Origin: Liquorilactobacillus capillatus DSM 19910
GTDB lineage: Bacteria; Bacillota; Bacilli; Lactobacillales; Lactobacillaceae
DNA: 64,000 bases
NCBI RefSeq assembly: GCF_001434915.1
Contig: NZ_AZEF01000020.1
Location: 1 to 64,000, forward strand
Direction of reading: 5' to 3'
Part shown: piece after piece, positions 38,451-48,774 of the stretch
Position numbering within the stretch: position 1 is the stretch's first letter
Layout: every line of letters begins with the position of its first letter
Position numbers and translations under genes: made by a program
Notes under the pieces: model-generated
What the model was told of the DNA's origin: nothing
The model's database searches: none
What the model saw: the letters and a program-made list of their open reading frames with translations, nothing else

Positions 38451-39221
38451 TTAAGTAAGTGCAGTTTTCATTGCGTGAACGTAGTCTGTTAGTTTTTTGT
38501 CTGCATGTCGCCCTTCCTGTGCAATAATTTTTACGATAGCAGACCCTACGATGACTCCATCTGCCACTTGAGAGATTTGGGCAGCTTGCTCAGGTGAATG
38601 GATACCAAAACCAACCGCAACAGGAGTATCCGTAAATTGTTTGATGTCAGTAATCATCTTTTGGAGGTTAGTAGCGATTTTATTTCGTGCACCGGTTACT
38701 CCTAGTGATGAGACTGCATAAACAAAACCATCGGCATCAGTTACTATTTTTTTAATACGGGTTCCAGAAGTAGGGGCAACTAGTGGAATTAATGAACAGC
38801 CACTGTTTTTAGCGAAGACAGCAACTTCTGCTCGCTCCTCAACAGGAAGGTCAGGGATGATAACACCGCCAATCTTTAAATCCTGGCAGGTAGCAAAGAA
38901 TTTTGCATAACCATATTTGAAAACGTTATTCAAATAAACCAATAAAACCAGAGGAACTGATGATTCCTCACGGATCTTAGCCACCATCTCAAAAACGCGT
39001 TTAGTTGAAACACCGCTTTTGAAAGCACGTAAACCAGCTTCTTGGATGACTGGTCCATCAGCAATTGGATCACTAAAAGGAACTCCAATTTCAACTAGAT
39101 CTGTACCAGCAGCTGCTAACGTTTTTACATAGTCGACAGACTTTTCAAAATCTGGATCACAAGCAACGGTAAAACCGATAAAAGCTTTTTTATTTTTAAA
39201 AGCATCACTGATATTAGTCAT
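38451..39221 (-). CDS. trpA: Tryptophan synthase alpha chain
   Basis: 256 residues, TIM barrel. It cleaves indole-3-glycerol phosphate to indole. [16 protein letters not shown] (catalytic Asp) and the GFGIHSPEQ phosphate motif are present. It overlaps trpB by 8 bases and ends the operon. Confidence 0.96.
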   Translation of the reverse strand: MTNISDAFKNKKAFIGFTVACDPDFEKSVDYVKTLAAAGTDLVEIGVPFSDPIADGPVIQEAGLRAFKSGVSTKRVFEMVAKIREESSVPLVLLVYLNNVFKYGYAKFFATCQDLKIGGVIIPDLPVEERAEVAVFAKNSGCSLIPLVAPTSGTRIKKIVTDADGFVYAVSSLGVTGARNKIATNLQKMITDIKQFTDTPVAVGFGIHSPEQAAQISQVADGVIVGSAIVKIIAQEGRHADKKLTDYVHAMKTALT

Positions 39222-40422
39222 TAATTTCTTCCCCCTGATAACGTGCGATTGCAGCTACATCTTTATCTCCACGCCCAGAGAGGTTACAAACAATAATTTG
39301 ATCTGTACGCATCTGGGGTGCAAGTTTTTTTACATAAGCTACGGCATGGCAACTCTCAATAGCTGCAATAATACCTTCTTCACGCGCGATGTACTCAAAC
39401 GCTGCAACAGCTTCATCATCTGTGATCCCCACATATTCTGCACGGTTAGCGGCAGCTAATGCAGCATGTTCTGGTCCAATACCAGGATAATCAAGCCCAG
39501 CAGAGATAGAATATACTTGATTGATTTGACCATCATCGTTTTGCAAAAAGATCGATTTCATACCGTGAAAGATACTAGTCGTTCCACGTTCGAGAGTAGC
39601 CGCGTGTTGCGTGGTATCGATCCCTTTGCCAGCGGCTTCACAGCCAATTAGTCGCACATGTTTATCCTCAATGAAGTGGTAGAAAGCACCGATTGCGTTA
39701 CTACCACCGCCGACACAAGCAACAACGGCATCTGGTAAGTGCCCTGTTTCCGTAATAATTTGTTTTTTTATTTCTGCACTGATACAAGCCTGAAAATCAC
39801 GCACCATCGTTGGAAAAGGGTGTGGTCCCATGACAGACCCAATAACATAATGTGTGTCTTCAGTTCGGCTTGCCCATTCCTGCATAGCCGCGTTGACGGC
39901 ATCTTTTAAGGTACCGGTTCCAGTTGTAACTGAATGTACTTTAGCCCCTAATAGACGCATTCGGTAAACATTTAGTGCTTGACGCTCAGTATCAACTTGA
40001 CCCATAAAGATTTCACATTCTAGGCCCATTAGGGCGGCAACGGTTGCGGTGGCGACACCATGTTGGCCTGCGCCTGTTTCGGCAATTACCCTTGTTTTAT
40101 GCATCTTTTTAGCGAGCAGAATTTGTCCAAGCACATTATTGATTTTATGTGAGCCAGTATGGTTAAGATCCTCACGCTTGAAATATATTTGAGCACCACC
40201 TAAGTCCTCGCTCATACGTTGCGCATGGTATAGAAGTGAAGGGCGATTAGCGTATTTATGCAGTAAGTCGGTTAATTCATCTTTAAAAAGAGGATCATTT
40301 TTATAATGATTATACGCTTCAGTTAGTTTTTCGATCTCGTGCATCAAGGTTTCTGGAACATATTGGCCGCCGTATTCACCGAAACGGCCAGCTTGGGGTT
40401 TATCTGAAAGATTATTTTGCAT
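39214..40422 (-). CDS. trpB: Tryptophan synthase beta chain
   Basis: 402 residues, PLP enzyme joining indole and serine. The PLP lysine is in [21 protein letters not shown] and the glycine-rich GGGSNAIG are present. It overlaps trpF by 11 bases and trpA by 8. Confidence 0.97.
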   Translation of the reverse strand: MQNNLSDKPQAGRFGEYGGQYVPETLMHEIEKLTEAYNHYKNDPLFKDELTDLLHKYANRPSLLYHAQRMSEDLGGAQIYFKREDLNHTGSHKINNVLGQILLAKKMHKTRVIAETGAGQHGVATATVAALMGLECEIFMGQVDTERQALNVYRMRLLGAKVHSVTTGTGTLKDAVNAAMQEWASRTEDTHYVIGSVMGPHPFPTMVRDFQACISAEIKKQIITETGHLPDAVVACVGGGSNAIGAFYHFIEDKHVRLIGCEAAGKGIDTTQHAATLERGTTSIFHGMKSIFLQNDDGQINQVYSISAGLDYPGIGPEHAALAAANRAEYVGITDDEAVAAFEYIAREEGIIAAIESCHAVAYVKKLAPQMRTDQIIVCNLSGRGDKDVAAIARYQGEEIND

Positions 40423-40996
40423 CTCGAACGCTCCTTATAAAACTATTTATTTTTTGAAAATCTTTTTTACCAGCAACTTCCACGCCAGAACTAACATCTA
40501 CAATTTGTGGATGCAATTGTGAGATAGCTTGGTTGACATTTTGGGGAGTTAGACCACCTGCAAGGACGAAAGGCCGGTGTAGGTCAGGAATATGGTCCCA
40601 GTCTGCATGTTTACCGGAACCAGGGGTGGCAGAATCAAACATAATGTAAGCTGCAGGAGAATCTATCGCCATTTTACGATTGTGAACGGCATGAATAACA
40701 GGCAGGCCCTTTTGTTGTAAATACTGAATTTGTGTTGCGTCAATCTGCCCATGAAGTTGTGCGATCTGAATAATATTAGCCGAATATAAAGCAAGTACCT
40801 CTGTGCTTGAAGGTTCCACGAAGACACCAACTGTTTTTATTTGCTGAGCAAGCAGCTTGTGGAGTTCTTGTGCTTGTGTGAATGAGACCTGACGTTTGCT
40901 AGGTGCAAAAACAAAACCGATAAGTTCGGGCAAAAGGTCATTGACAGTATAAATATCTTCTTTACGACTTAAACCGCATATTTTTATCTTAGTCAA
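40412..40996 (-). CDS. trpF: Phosphoribosylanthranilate isomerase
   Basis: 194 residues, TIM barrel. KICGLSR near the N terminus carries the catalytic Cys, and [10 protein letters not shown] and DVSSGVEV the phosphate site with the catalytic Asp. Overlaps trpC by 4 bases. Confidence 0.95.
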   Translation of the reverse strand: MTKIKICGLSRKEDIYTVNDLLPELIGFVFAPSKRQVSFTQAQELHKLLAQQIKTVGVFVEPSSTEVLALYSANIIQIAQLHGQIDATQIQYLQQKGLPVIHAVHNRKMAIDSPAAYIMFDSATPGSGKHADWDHIPDLHRPFVLAGGLTPQNVNQAISQLHPQIVDVSSGVEVAGKKDFQKINSFIRSVRDAK

Positions 40997-41778
40997 ATTT
41001 TAGCCTCACTTAATTGGGTAATTGTTTTCTTTTTATCAGCCGAATGCATTAAATACTCGCCAACTAGAATTCCGTTAAGCCCTGCTTTTTTAAGTTTGGC
41101 AACATCGTTACTACTACGGATCCCACTTTCTGAAATCAAAAGGATGTTAGTAGGGATAATTTTTCTAAGTTGAATAGTCGTTGTAATGCTAACACTGAAG
41201 TCTTTTAAATTACGATTATTGATCCCAATGATACGGACGCCAGCAGCTAAGGCTCTTTGAACTTCAAGTTCACTATGGACTTCAACAATGGCTGACATTC
41301 CGAGGTCGTTTGCAAGGTGAAAGAAGTCTTTTAATTGTTGATCAGTTAAAATGGCAACGATTAGTAAAATAATACTTGCTCCATTTATTTTAGCTTCATA
41401 AATCATATAAGGGTCAATGATAAAATCTTTTCTAAGGACTGGGACTGTTGTTGCAGCGGCAATATCACGTAAATATTTTAAATTACCTTGAAAATAGTTT
41501 TGTTCAGTTAAAACTGAGATCGCAGCAACGCCTGCTTCAGTGTAATCATGGGCGATTTGCAGATAAGGGAATTTTTTGACAATAACGCCCTTTGAAGGTG
41601 AGGCTTTCTTTACTTCTGCAATAATACTTAGATTTGCAGTAGCTAAATCTTTTTCAAACAAAAAATCTTTCTTGATATCAAGTGCAGCAACTTGTTTCTT
41701 TAATACATCACAACTGTAAGTCTGTTGTCTTTTATACATATTTTGACGCGTAGCGGTAACAAGTTCTTCTAAAATCAT
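40993..41778 (-). CDS. trpC: Indole-3-glycerol phosphate synthase
   Basis: 261 residues. IIAEVKKASPSKG and RKDFIIDPYMIYEA hold active-site lysines, GINNRNLKDF and ISESGI the phosphate site. Overlaps trpD by 4 bases (ATGA). Confidence 0.96.
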   Translation of the reverse strand: MILEELVTATRQNMYKRQQTYSCDVLKKQVAALDIKKDFLFEKDLATANLSIIAEVKKASPSKGVIVKKFPYLQIAHDYTEAGVAAISVLTEQNYFQGNLKYLRDIAAATTVPVLRKDFIIDPYMIYEAKINGASIILLIVAILTDQQLKDFFHLANDLGMSAIVEVHSELEVQRALAAGVRIIGINNRNLKDFSVSITTTIQLRKIIPTNILLISESGIRSSNDVAKLKKAGLNGILVGEYLMHSADKKKTITQLSEAKI

Positions 41779-42797
41779 AGGTTCACCGCTTTATTATTAG
41801 ATAGTGCTATAAAAGCAGCTAGTTTTCGTTGGGCCGCGCCAGAATCAATTGCAGTAGCGGCAACTTCTAAGCTACGCTTCAAGGAAAGCTTAGGGTGAGC
41901 AACATGGATAGCTGCAGCAGCATTTAATAAAACAATGTCCCTTTTAGGACCAGTCGCTCCAGCTAAGATATTACGGGTGATCTGGGCATTATCTTGTGCT
42001 GAACCACCGACTAATTCTTTAGGGTGGCAACGGGAAAGGCCAAATTGTTCGGGCGTTATTTCAAATCTTTTTAAGTGGTTATTTTGAAGTTCAACAATAT
42101 GTGTTGGTGCAGATAATGAAATTTCATCTAAGCCATCTTGTCCATGAACAATCATTGCAGAAGTTACTCCTATTCTCTGTAAAACGGCAGGCATAGTATC
42201 TAGCAATCCTTCATCGTAGACACCAAGAAGCTGTTGTGTAGCATGTGCGGGATTAGCTAAAGGCCCTAAAATATTAAAGATTGTGCGAATACCTAATTCT
42301 TGACGAACAGGTGCGACAAAACGCATAGCTTTATGATATTTCTGTGCAAATAGAAAACAGATATTCTCCTTGGCTAATATTTCTTGTGATTTACTTGGTG
42401 CAGCGGCGATATTAATTCCTAAGGCTTCCAAAACATCAGCTGCGCCACTGCGTGATGATGCAGCACGATTCCCATGCTTAGCTACTGGAACGCCTGCAGC
42501 TGCAACTACCAAAGATGCTGTGGTCGAAATATTGAATGAATTTGAATGATCACCACCAGTTCCAACAATTTCTAATGTCGGCCGCGATGTCTTAAAAGCA
42601 AGGGCATGGTTTCTCATTGCGACAGCTGCACCAGCAATTTCAGCAACAGTTTCTTTTTTCATTGTGAGTGCGGTCAAGAATGCAGCGATCTGCACGTTGC
42701 TGGCAGTACCACTCATAATTTCACCAATAGCCGCTTGTGTTTGTTCGAATGTTAGTTCTTTATTTGTAACAACTTTTTTTATCATCTCATCAAGCAT
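41775..42797 (-). CDS. trpD: Anthranilate phosphoribosyltransferase
   Basis: 340 residues. GTGGDHSNSFNIST binds PRPP, and KHGNRAASSRSGAADVLEALG is the conserved anthranilate and PRPP region (split here). It starts about 110 bases after the internal T-box terminator, with GGAGG before the ATG, so it begins the second regulated segment of the trp cluster. Confidence 0.96.
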   Translation of the reverse strand: MLDEMIKKVVTNKELTFEQTQAAIGEIMSGTASNVQIAAFLTALTMKKETVAEIAGAAVAMRNHALAFKTSRPTLEIVGTGGDHSNSFNISTTASLVVAAAGVPVAKHGNRAASSRSGAADVLEALGINIAAAPSKSQEILAKENICFLFAQKYHKAMRFVAPVRQELGIRTIFNILGPLANPAHATQQLLGVYDEGLLDTMPAVLQRIGVTSAMIVHGQDGLDEISLSAPTHIVELQNNHLKRFEITPEQFGLSRCHPKELVGGSAQDNAQITRNILAGATGPKRDIVLLNAAAAIHVAHPKLSLKRSLEVAATAIDSGAAQRKLAAFIALSNNKAVNL

Positions 42798-42909
42798 CGA
42801 AAAACCTCCATTTGTAATTTCTCTGATCCTACTAGTGTCAAGGCATTGTTAAGAAGGAGGTACGACCATCGTTTTGTGAGTTTCATTAGAATCTCCTTTC
42901 AAAGTAAAG

Positions 42910-43235
42910 ACAAAAAATCCGTCCATAACATATTGTTAAGGACGGATTCTTCCGCGGTGCCACCTTTAATTTGGAATCGAAGAGAACGCAAATAAAACTC
43001 TTACGAACTAGATTCCACACTTGCCAGAGTGCTACCACACTCCTGATAACTGACGTGTATCTTACGTTGTGAAGTACTAACGGTTTACCCGCGTTCATCA
43101 CACCCTCAGTGGTCCATTTAGCAGTCTGCGTTCAATCGCATTCTCAGCAATAGCGACTCTCTGGATATGCACGGCTGTCTTGATCTCCACTTCAACGGTT
43201 TGTATGGACGAATATTAAGTTAAGGAAAGATTAAA
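42910..43235 (-). promoter_or_regulatory. Trp T-box leader, internal copy (before trpD)
   Basis: On the minus strand the leader has the GA motif CCAGAGAGTC, a stem AGTC / GACT, then a specifier loop containing TGG (Trp) followed by A, and the T-box AAAGGTGGCACCGCGG. The terminator is AATCCGTCCTTAACA / TGTTATGGACGGATT with a T run. It is 326 bases long together with the -10 element and matches the copy at 45325 with only four differences by eye and no gaps. Confidence 0.92.
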
Positions 43236-43256
43236 CCATTATGAGGATGTTGTCAA
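43228..43256 (-). promoter_or_regulatory. Internal promoter of trpDCFBA
   Basis: Minus strand TTGACA (43256-43251) and TAATCT (43233-43228), 17-base spacer. It starts within the gap after the trpG stop, so trpDCFBA can be transcribed apart from trpEG. Confidence 0.82.
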
Positions 43257-43263
43257 TAGAAAA

Positions 43264-43839
43264 TCATTTTATTTTTAGAAAATTACGGATAATTTGATTA
43301 CCAATCGTTTTTGAAGTCATGATTGACTCAGGGTGGAACTGTACACCAAAAATTTTTTGCTGTGCATTTGAAATGGACATAATACTATTGTCACTAGCTT
43401 TTGCGGTTACGTAAAAAAAAGGTGGTAATGTTTGTGGATCGATCACGAGCGAATGGTACCGTGCAGCTTTAAAGTTTGGTGGACAATTATCAAAAAGAGG
43501 GTCATTCATTGTTTGCTGAATAAGTGATGTTTTTCCATGCATTAATTTTTCGGCATGAATGATCTTAGCACCAAAAGCAGCTGCAATTACTTCGATTCCC
43601 ATACAAATACCAAGAATAGGGATCTTGCCCGTGAATTTTTGGACTAATTTCAGACTGATGCCTGCATCTTTAGGGGAGCCAGGGCCGGGAGAAATAAAGA
43701 TATGGCTAGGATTCATCTTTGCGATCATAGAACAATCTATTTCATCATTTTTGTAGACCTGAATATCAGGAGCCAAGGCGCCTACTTGCTGATACAGATT
43801 GTACGTAAAGCTGTCGTAATTATCAATTAGAAGTTTCAT
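43264..43839 (-). CDS. trpG: Anthranilate synthase component II (glutamine amidotransferase)
   Basis: 191 residues, class I amidotransferase. LLIDNYDSFTYNL at the start, ISPGPGSP, and the nucleophile Cys in LGICMGIEVIA; His and Glu in QFHPESI. It supplies ammonia to TrpE. It overlaps trpE by 17 bases. It may also serve p-aminobenzoate synthesis. Confidence 0.96.
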   Translation of the reverse strand: MKLLIDNYDSFTYNLYQQVGALAPDIQVYKNDEIDCSMIAKMNPSHIFISPGPGSPKDAGISLKLVQKFTGKIPILGICMGIEVIAAAFGAKIIHAEKLMHGKTSLIQQTMNDPLFDNCPPNFKAARYHSLVIDPQTLPPFFYVTAKASDNSIMSISNAQQKIFGVQFHPESIMTSKTIGNQIIRNFLKIK

Positions 43840-45298
43840 TATTTTTACCTCCAGTTACTTGATTAAAAGCTTGAACTACGCCGCGGGCTTTATTTAAGCA
43901 TTCCTGATATTCAAGATTAGGGATGCTGTCAGCTACGATACCTGCACCGCTGTGAATGGTCGTTGCTTTTTTAGTTTTGTGAATTAATCTAATGCCTATG
44001 CACATGTCCATATCACTGTTAAAACCTAAATAGCCGAAGCAGCCACCATAAACACCTCGTTTAGTTTTTTCAAGATCATTAATTATTTGAATTGCTCTGA
44101 CTTTGGGAGCACCAGATAAAGTTCCAGCGGGGAAAACAGCTTCTAAGATATCTAAGGAACTTTTGGTGGGATTGGCAAGGCTCTCGATGGTGGAAGCTAA
44201 ATGCATAACGTTAGAGTACCGCTCCAATTGAGCATGGGCGGTAACTTGGACACTGCCAAAACGGCTGACTTGCCCAAGGTCATTGCGGCCAAGGTCGACT
44301 AGCATGTTGTGTTCAGCTAGTTCTTTAGGATCAGTTTGTAATTCGTGTGCGAATTGCTGGTCTTCGGCTGTCGTGCGGCCACGCCGCCGTGTTCCTGCTA
44401 AGGGATAGGTTGTTAAATGGTCAGAGACCTTAGTTACTAAGGTTTCTGGTGAAGCACCGGCAATTTGAAAATCAGCTTGATGAAAGTAGAAATTGTATGG
44501 GGCAGGGTCACTTCGGGCTAATTGATGTGTCACCGGTAGTAATGAACCGTTCGCTAGACAATTATGTGGGTTAGAGTAGATTAACTGAAAAATATCACCA
44601 TCATTAATATGTTTTTTTGCATCAGCTATTCCTGCTGTAAAAACTTGTTTGGAATGTTGCAGCTTGAAAGGTGATAGCTGTGATAACAGCGGTTGCTCAT
44701 AGTCTTTCTTTAGTAGAGCTAACAATTTTTGCTTGATTAAAGATAGCTTTTTACTTGCTTGAGTATAGCTTGTGGGCAATTCATTACTGGCAATACTTTG
44801 AATCAGAAATAAGCAATGGTCGGAGTGGCGGTAAGCAATGACAAAATTGCATAGTAGAAGGCCGGCATCCTGTAAATTATGGGGATTCGGGTGTGTAAAT
44901 GAAACTTTTTTCAAGTAATACTTAGTATATTCATAGCTGAAATAACCAACTAAGCCACCGGTAAAGGGAGGTAACCCAGCAAGTTTAGGTTGATGATAGC
45001 GTGATAGCAACTGTTCAAGGTAAGTATGTGGATCTTGCTTAAGAATCTCCGTCTGTTTTTCCTTTTTAATTGTTAGTGTGTTATCAAGAACCGTAATACT
45101 GGCTTGTGGCTGTAAGGCAAAATAACTATACGTTTCCTTGTTATGAGCTGTGATAGTTAACTGAAAAGAGTCCCCTAACTGGTCACAGATTTGTGCTAGT
45201 TTGAAGGTATTCAAGTTTTTTAGTTTGAAGGCAAGGCAAAGTGGGATACGGGGATATTCGTGTGCTAGTTTTTTAGCTTTTTCAATAGTCGGTTTCAT
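43823..45298 (-). CDS. trpE: Anthranilate synthase component I
   Basis: 491 residues from the ATG at 45298, with GGAGGAG 8 bases upstream; longer readings run into the T-box leader. Chorismate-binding motifs DLGRNDLGQVSRFG and GTLSGAPKVRAIQIIND are complete, as is GGCFGYLGF. The N-terminal Trp feedback element, usually LLES, is not recognisable: the aligned part (about 45-51) reads FQLTITA. First gene of the trp operon. Confidence 0.94.
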   Translation of the reverse strand: MKPTIEKAKKLAHEYPRIPLCLAFKLKNLNTFKLAQICDQLGDSFQLTITAHNKETYSYFALQPQASITVLDNTLTIKKEKQTEILKQDPHTYLEQLLSRYHQPKLAGLPPFTGGLVGYFSYEYTKYYLKKVSFTHPNPHNLQDAGLLLCNFVIAYRHSDHCLFLIQSIASNELPTSYTQASKKLSLIKQKLLALLKKDYEQPLLSQLSPFKLQHSKQVFTAGIADAKKHINDGDIFQLIYSNPHNCLANGSLLPVTHQLARSDPAPYNFYFHQADFQIAGASPETLVTKVSDHLTTYPLAGTRRRGRTTAEDQQFAHELQTDPKELAEHNMLVDLGRNDLGQVSRFGSVQVTAHAQLERYSNVMHLASTIESLANPTKSSLDILEAVFPAGTLSGAPKVRAIQIINDLEKTKRGVYGGCFGYLGFNSDMDMCIGIRLIHKTKKATTIHSGAGIVADSIPNLEYQECLNKARGVVQAFNQVTGGKNNETSN

Positions 45299-45324
45299 TT
45301 TTTTAGCTCCTCCATTTTTTAGAT

Positions 45325-45650
45325 ACAAAAAATCCGTCCATAACATATTGTTAAGGACGGATTTTTCCGCGGTGCCACCTTTAATTTGGAATCGAAGAGA
45401 ACGCAAATAAAACTCCTACGGACTAGATTCCACACTTGCTAGAGTGCTACCACACTCCTGATAACTGACGTGTATCTTACGTTGTGAAGTACTAACGGTT
45501 TACCCGCGTTCATCACACCCTCAGTGGTCCATTTAGCAGTCTGCGTTCAATCGCATTCTCAGCAATAGCGACTCTCTGGATATGCACGGCTGTCTTGATC
45601 TCCACTTCAACGGTTTGTATGGACGAATATTAAGTTAAGGAAAGATTAAA
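45325..45650 (-). promoter_or_regulatory. Trp T-box leader, first copy (before trpE)
   Basis: Same architecture as the copy at 42910: GA motif, TGG specifier, AGGTGGCACCGCGG T-box and GTCC-stem terminator (about 45327-45365). It leads directly to trpE, whose ATG is 27 bases past the T run. Uncharged tRNA-Trp should prevent termination. Confidence 0.93.
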
Positions 45651-45671
45651 GCATAATGAAGTCATTGTCAA
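45643..45671 (-). promoter_or_regulatory. Promoter of trpE
   Basis: Minus strand TTGACA (45671-45666) and TAATCT (45648-45643), 17-base spacer. The -35, -10 and leader match the internal copy, but the 17-base spacers differ at several positions. Confidence 0.82.
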
Positions 45672-45678
45672 TAGTTAA

Positions 45679-46647
45679 TTAAGTTAATCTTATGCGGGTT
45701 ACTTCACCTGAAGCTAGTGTCGTCCCATCGCTTAAGACGATTTCACCACGATGATTGATTGCTTCAACTCTCCCGGTAAACTGTTTTTGACCTTGTGTAA
45801 TAGAAACCTGCTTATGCAAAACAGCGGAATGCGCACGGTAGTCATTTAAAAAAGCTCCATTTTCATAATTAGGGTAAAGCAAGAAGAATTCATGCAAAAC
45901 AGTTGCAATGAATTCATTACGGGAAACAGCATATTCTTTAGCAAAACAGCGTAGTGAGCCAGCTCGTTGCTGTAATTCGGCGGGCATACTGGTAACGTCA
46001 GTTAAATAGTTGATCCCGATTCCAACTACGATCTGTTTGATATAGCGACTCTCAATATCTGCAATTCCTTCGGTTAGAATCCCGACCACCTTCTTCTTAG
46101 CGACCAAGATATCATTGACCCACTTAATGCTGGGGGTGAGATGTAGTTTCTTCTCAATTGCCCGTGTGACCGCGGTTGCAGTCGCAGTTGTTAAGAGGCC
46201 TGGATTTAATGTTGTTATGGGATTGTCTAGAAGAAAACTCATATAAATACCAGTATTAGGTGAGGAAAAAGCGCGTCCATAACGACCATAACCTGCTGTT
46301 TGCTGATCACCAATAATAATAAGAGGCAAGGAGGCAGCTGAGCCGATACTTATTTCTTTAGCCCGTGCATTTGTTGAAGTAATTTGATCATGGATTTCAA
46401 AAGTAAGGAGTTGATTCTCAGCTGCGGACAAGTACCGTCGGATAGCAAATTCATTTAGGCGCCCGTTATCATGATATTTATAGCCAATATGCGGCTTACT
46501 TTCTATTTGGTAGCCACTTTGTTTTAAATTTTTGATAGCCTTCCAGATAGCAGTTCGTGAAACCGAAAACTTTTGTGCTAACTGTTCGCCAGAGATAGGT
46601 CGATCACTTAATGATAGTTCTTTTAAAATTAATTGATTAGTCTGCAT
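45679..46647 (-). CDS. birA: Biotin-[acetyl-CoA-carboxylase] ligase and biotin repressor
   Basis: 322 residues from the ATG at 46647, with AAGGAG upstream. An N-terminal helix-turn-helix (about 1-65, SGEQLAQKFSVSRTAIWKAIKNL) is followed by the ligase domain (GDQQTAGYGRYGRAFSSP, IKWVNDILV) and a C-terminal SH3-like domain. It attaches biotin to carboxylase and, as bifunctional type, represses biotin genes. Confidence 0.95.
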   Translation of the reverse strand: MQTNQLILKELSLSDRPISGEQLAQKFSVSRTAIWKAIKNLKQSGYQIESKPHIGYKYHDNGRLNEFAIRRYLSAAENQLLTFEIHDQITSTNARAKEISIGSAASLPLIIIGDQQTAGYGRYGRAFSSPNTGIYMSFLLDNPITTLNPGLLTTATATAVTRAIEKKLHLTPSIKWVNDILVAKKKVVGILTEGIADIESRYIKQIVVGIGINYLTDVTSMPAELQQRAGSLRCFAKEYAVSRNEFIATVLHEFFLLYPNYENGAFLNDYRAHSAVLHKQVSITQGQKQFTGRVEAINHRGEIVLSDGTTLASGEVTRIRLT

Positions 46648-46839
46648 TGTGATTCTCCTTAAAGTGTAGAACTGAGTAGAGATAAGTTTCTTTCTCAAAG
46701 ATAAAACAATGTTTAGCTGCAAGCAAGGAGTAAAGCTAGAAATAATGCTCTATTTTAGTTAAGAATGCAGCTTCTTCTTTATTTTAAGCCATTAGCCGTG
46801 TTATCTTGGTTAAAAAGAGACGGGGAGGAAACAGGGTAG

Positions 46840-47937
46840 ATGCGACTCAAAAAAAAGAATTTTATTTTGGGGCTGTTAATTATTTTAAGCGGAGGGCTAC
46901 TTTATTTATTTACTATCAACGATGCCTTTTTATACAAACAGCCAATTATGCGCATAACGCACGTCGAGAACGGCAAAACAGTTGGAATTGTCGATGAATT
47001 TAAAAATCATGATCAGCAAACAAGTCAAAGGATAACTGGAAATATTTTGAATGGCGAACATAAGAATGAAAAGTTTAAAGTTCATAATACATACACTAAG
47101 TCACGAGGTATGGATCAAAAATTTCATGTAGGACAACTTGTTTTTGTTAATATTTACCAGAAGAAAGACAAGCAGACAGTTTCAATTTCACATTATAAAC
47201 GGGACACATATCTTTTAATGTTATGTTGGTTAACGTTAGTTTTGTTATTTGTGGTCATGCGTAGTAATGGTCTGCGCTCAATTGTCAGTGTGATACTCAA
47301 CTTTATCTTATTCCTGATAATTGTACAGTTGGATGTCATGTGGAATATAACTTCTTTTTTTGGGATTTATGCAATTAGTGCAATTGTCTTTACAGCATTG
47401 ACATTAGTTTTAGTGATCGGTTGGAATAAACAGTGTCTGGTAACTTTCGCAGCTATTTTCTTTGGAACAGCAACAGCCTTATTGATTACGGTAATAGCGA
47501 TGTGGTTGACAGATGATAAAGGGATGCATTACGAAGCATTGGACTTCGCAACGCAGGCGCCAAAGCAGTTATTCTTATCAGCTAGTGTGATTGGACTGCT
47601 AGGAACTGTGATGGATGCAGCAACCGATATCGTCTCAACTTTGTTTGAACTAAAACGTAGCCAAGCAACCGTTTCATTTAAGCAGCTTTTCGAATCGGGG
47701 CGGCAGGTTGGAAAGAAGATTATGGGGCCTTTAATTAATGTTTTACTCTTGATCTTTTTTGCGGAAACCTTTACCTTGGCCATTCTTTATTTCCGAACGG
47801 GAAATTCATTTGGCTATACTTTTGAGTGGACGATGTCATTAGGGTTAGTTCAAACCTTGATTAGCGGAATTGGAATTACGCTAGTTATCCCCTCGGCTAG
47901 CTTACTAGCGGCCACAGCACTACGAGGTGATGACTAA
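46840..47937 (+). CDS. YibE/F family membrane protein, first of a pair
   Basis: 365 residues. One N-terminal helix, an extracytoplasmic domain at about 35-115 with RITGNILNGEHKNEK (the YibE/F hallmark beta segment), then seven or so helices. Family proteins occur as pairs in Gram-positive bacteria and may form a transporter, but the substrate is unknown. The stop overlaps the next ATG (TAATG). GGGGAGG lies upstream. Confidence 0.85.
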   Translation: MRLKKKNFILGLLIILSGGLLYLFTINDAFLYKQPIMRITHVENGKTVGIVDEFKNHDQQTSQRITGNILNGEHKNEKFKVHNTYTKSRGMDQKFHVGQLVFVNIYQKKDKQTVSISHYKRDTYLLMLCWLTLVLLFVVMRSNGLRSIVSVILNFILFLIIVQLDVMWNITSFFGIYAISAIVFTALTLVLVIGWNKQCLVTFAAIFFGTATALLITVIAMWLTDDKGMHYEALDFATQAPKQLFLSASVIGLLGTVMDAATDIVSTLFELKRSQATVSFKQLFESGRQVGKKIMGPLINVLLLIFFAETFTLAILYFRTGNSFGYTFEWTMSLGLVQTLISGIGITLVIPSASLLAATALRGDD

Positions 47938-48704
47938 TGACGACGATGATACTTTTAACCTGCATTTTAGCTCTTTTTATGTTCATAACTAGTGGACGCA
48001 GTGGACTATATTCTTTTATCAGTTTAGTGATTAATTTTATTCTGCTATTTATCACGATCGTTTTAATTGCTGGCGGGGTACCAGCTATTGCAGTCTCCTT
48101 TTTCACTGGTATTTGTATTTTAGCAATTACGATATACATGGGAAATAGTGGTGAAAATGAAACCGATATCGCTTTTTTGGCAACAATTCTTGTTATGAGT
48201 GTGATGATCGTGCTAATTATTCCGGTGGAACACCTAGCACAGGTTCAAGGATTCAGTAATGAAGATTCTGAAGAAATTGAAGCTTTTAACTTAGCGATTG
48301 GTGTGAACTTCGAAGCAATTATCATCTCTACGACTGTTTTAAGTACATTAGGGGCAATTGCAGAGGCAGCGATTGCCGTTGCAAGTGGGTTGCAGGAAAT
48401 AATAGAACAGAAACCTGATATTACGTTACAAGAATTACGTAAAAGCGGTCAAAACATTGGGTATCAGATTATGGGAATGACATTCAATACATTATTTTTT
48501 GGAATGTTTGGCGGTAACTTAGCATTATTTATTTTACTGTATAAATTACAAGCGACATTCGGATATTATTTGAATTCGAAAGTTTTTGTGAGTGAAACGA
48601 TGTTAGTATTGTATGCATCGATTGCAGTGATCTTAATTATTTGGACAACAAGTGAATTAATGGTTTATCGCTTAGCTAAACAACGCAAAAAAAATAGTAA
48701 ATAG
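47937..48704 (+). CDS. YibE/F family membrane protein, second of a pair
   Basis: 255 residues with about seven helices and no extracytoplasmic beta domain. ATVLSTLGAIAEAAIAVASGLQEI is equivalent to the GLLGTVMDAATDIVSTLFEL segment of the first protein (shown in part), so the two are paralogues that probably form a heteromer. Translationally coupled to the first gene. Confidence 0.83.
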   Translation: MTTMILLTCILALFMFITSGRSGLYSFISLVINFILLFITIVLIAGGVPAIAVSFFTGICILAITIYMGNSGENETDIAFLATILVMSVMIVLIIPVEHLAQVQGFSNEDSEEIEAFNLAIGVNFEAIIISTTVLSTLGAIAEAAIAVASGLQEIIEQKPDITLQELRKSGQNIGYQIMGMTFNTLFFGMFGGNLALFILLYKLQATFGYYLNSKVFVSETMLVLYASIAVILIIWTTSELMVYRLAKQRKKNSK

Positions 48705-48774
48705 AGAGTAATATTATTGCAAGTAGCCGCGTGGTACAATAACAGTGTAGACATGTTAAAAGGGGGATAATGAG

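Noticed and set aside
42886-43101. 71-codon frame inside the internal T-box leader, and the 36-codon extension of trpE into the other copy
   Set aside because: Both lie in the structured T-box RNA and the trpE ATG at 45298 has its own ribosome binding site.
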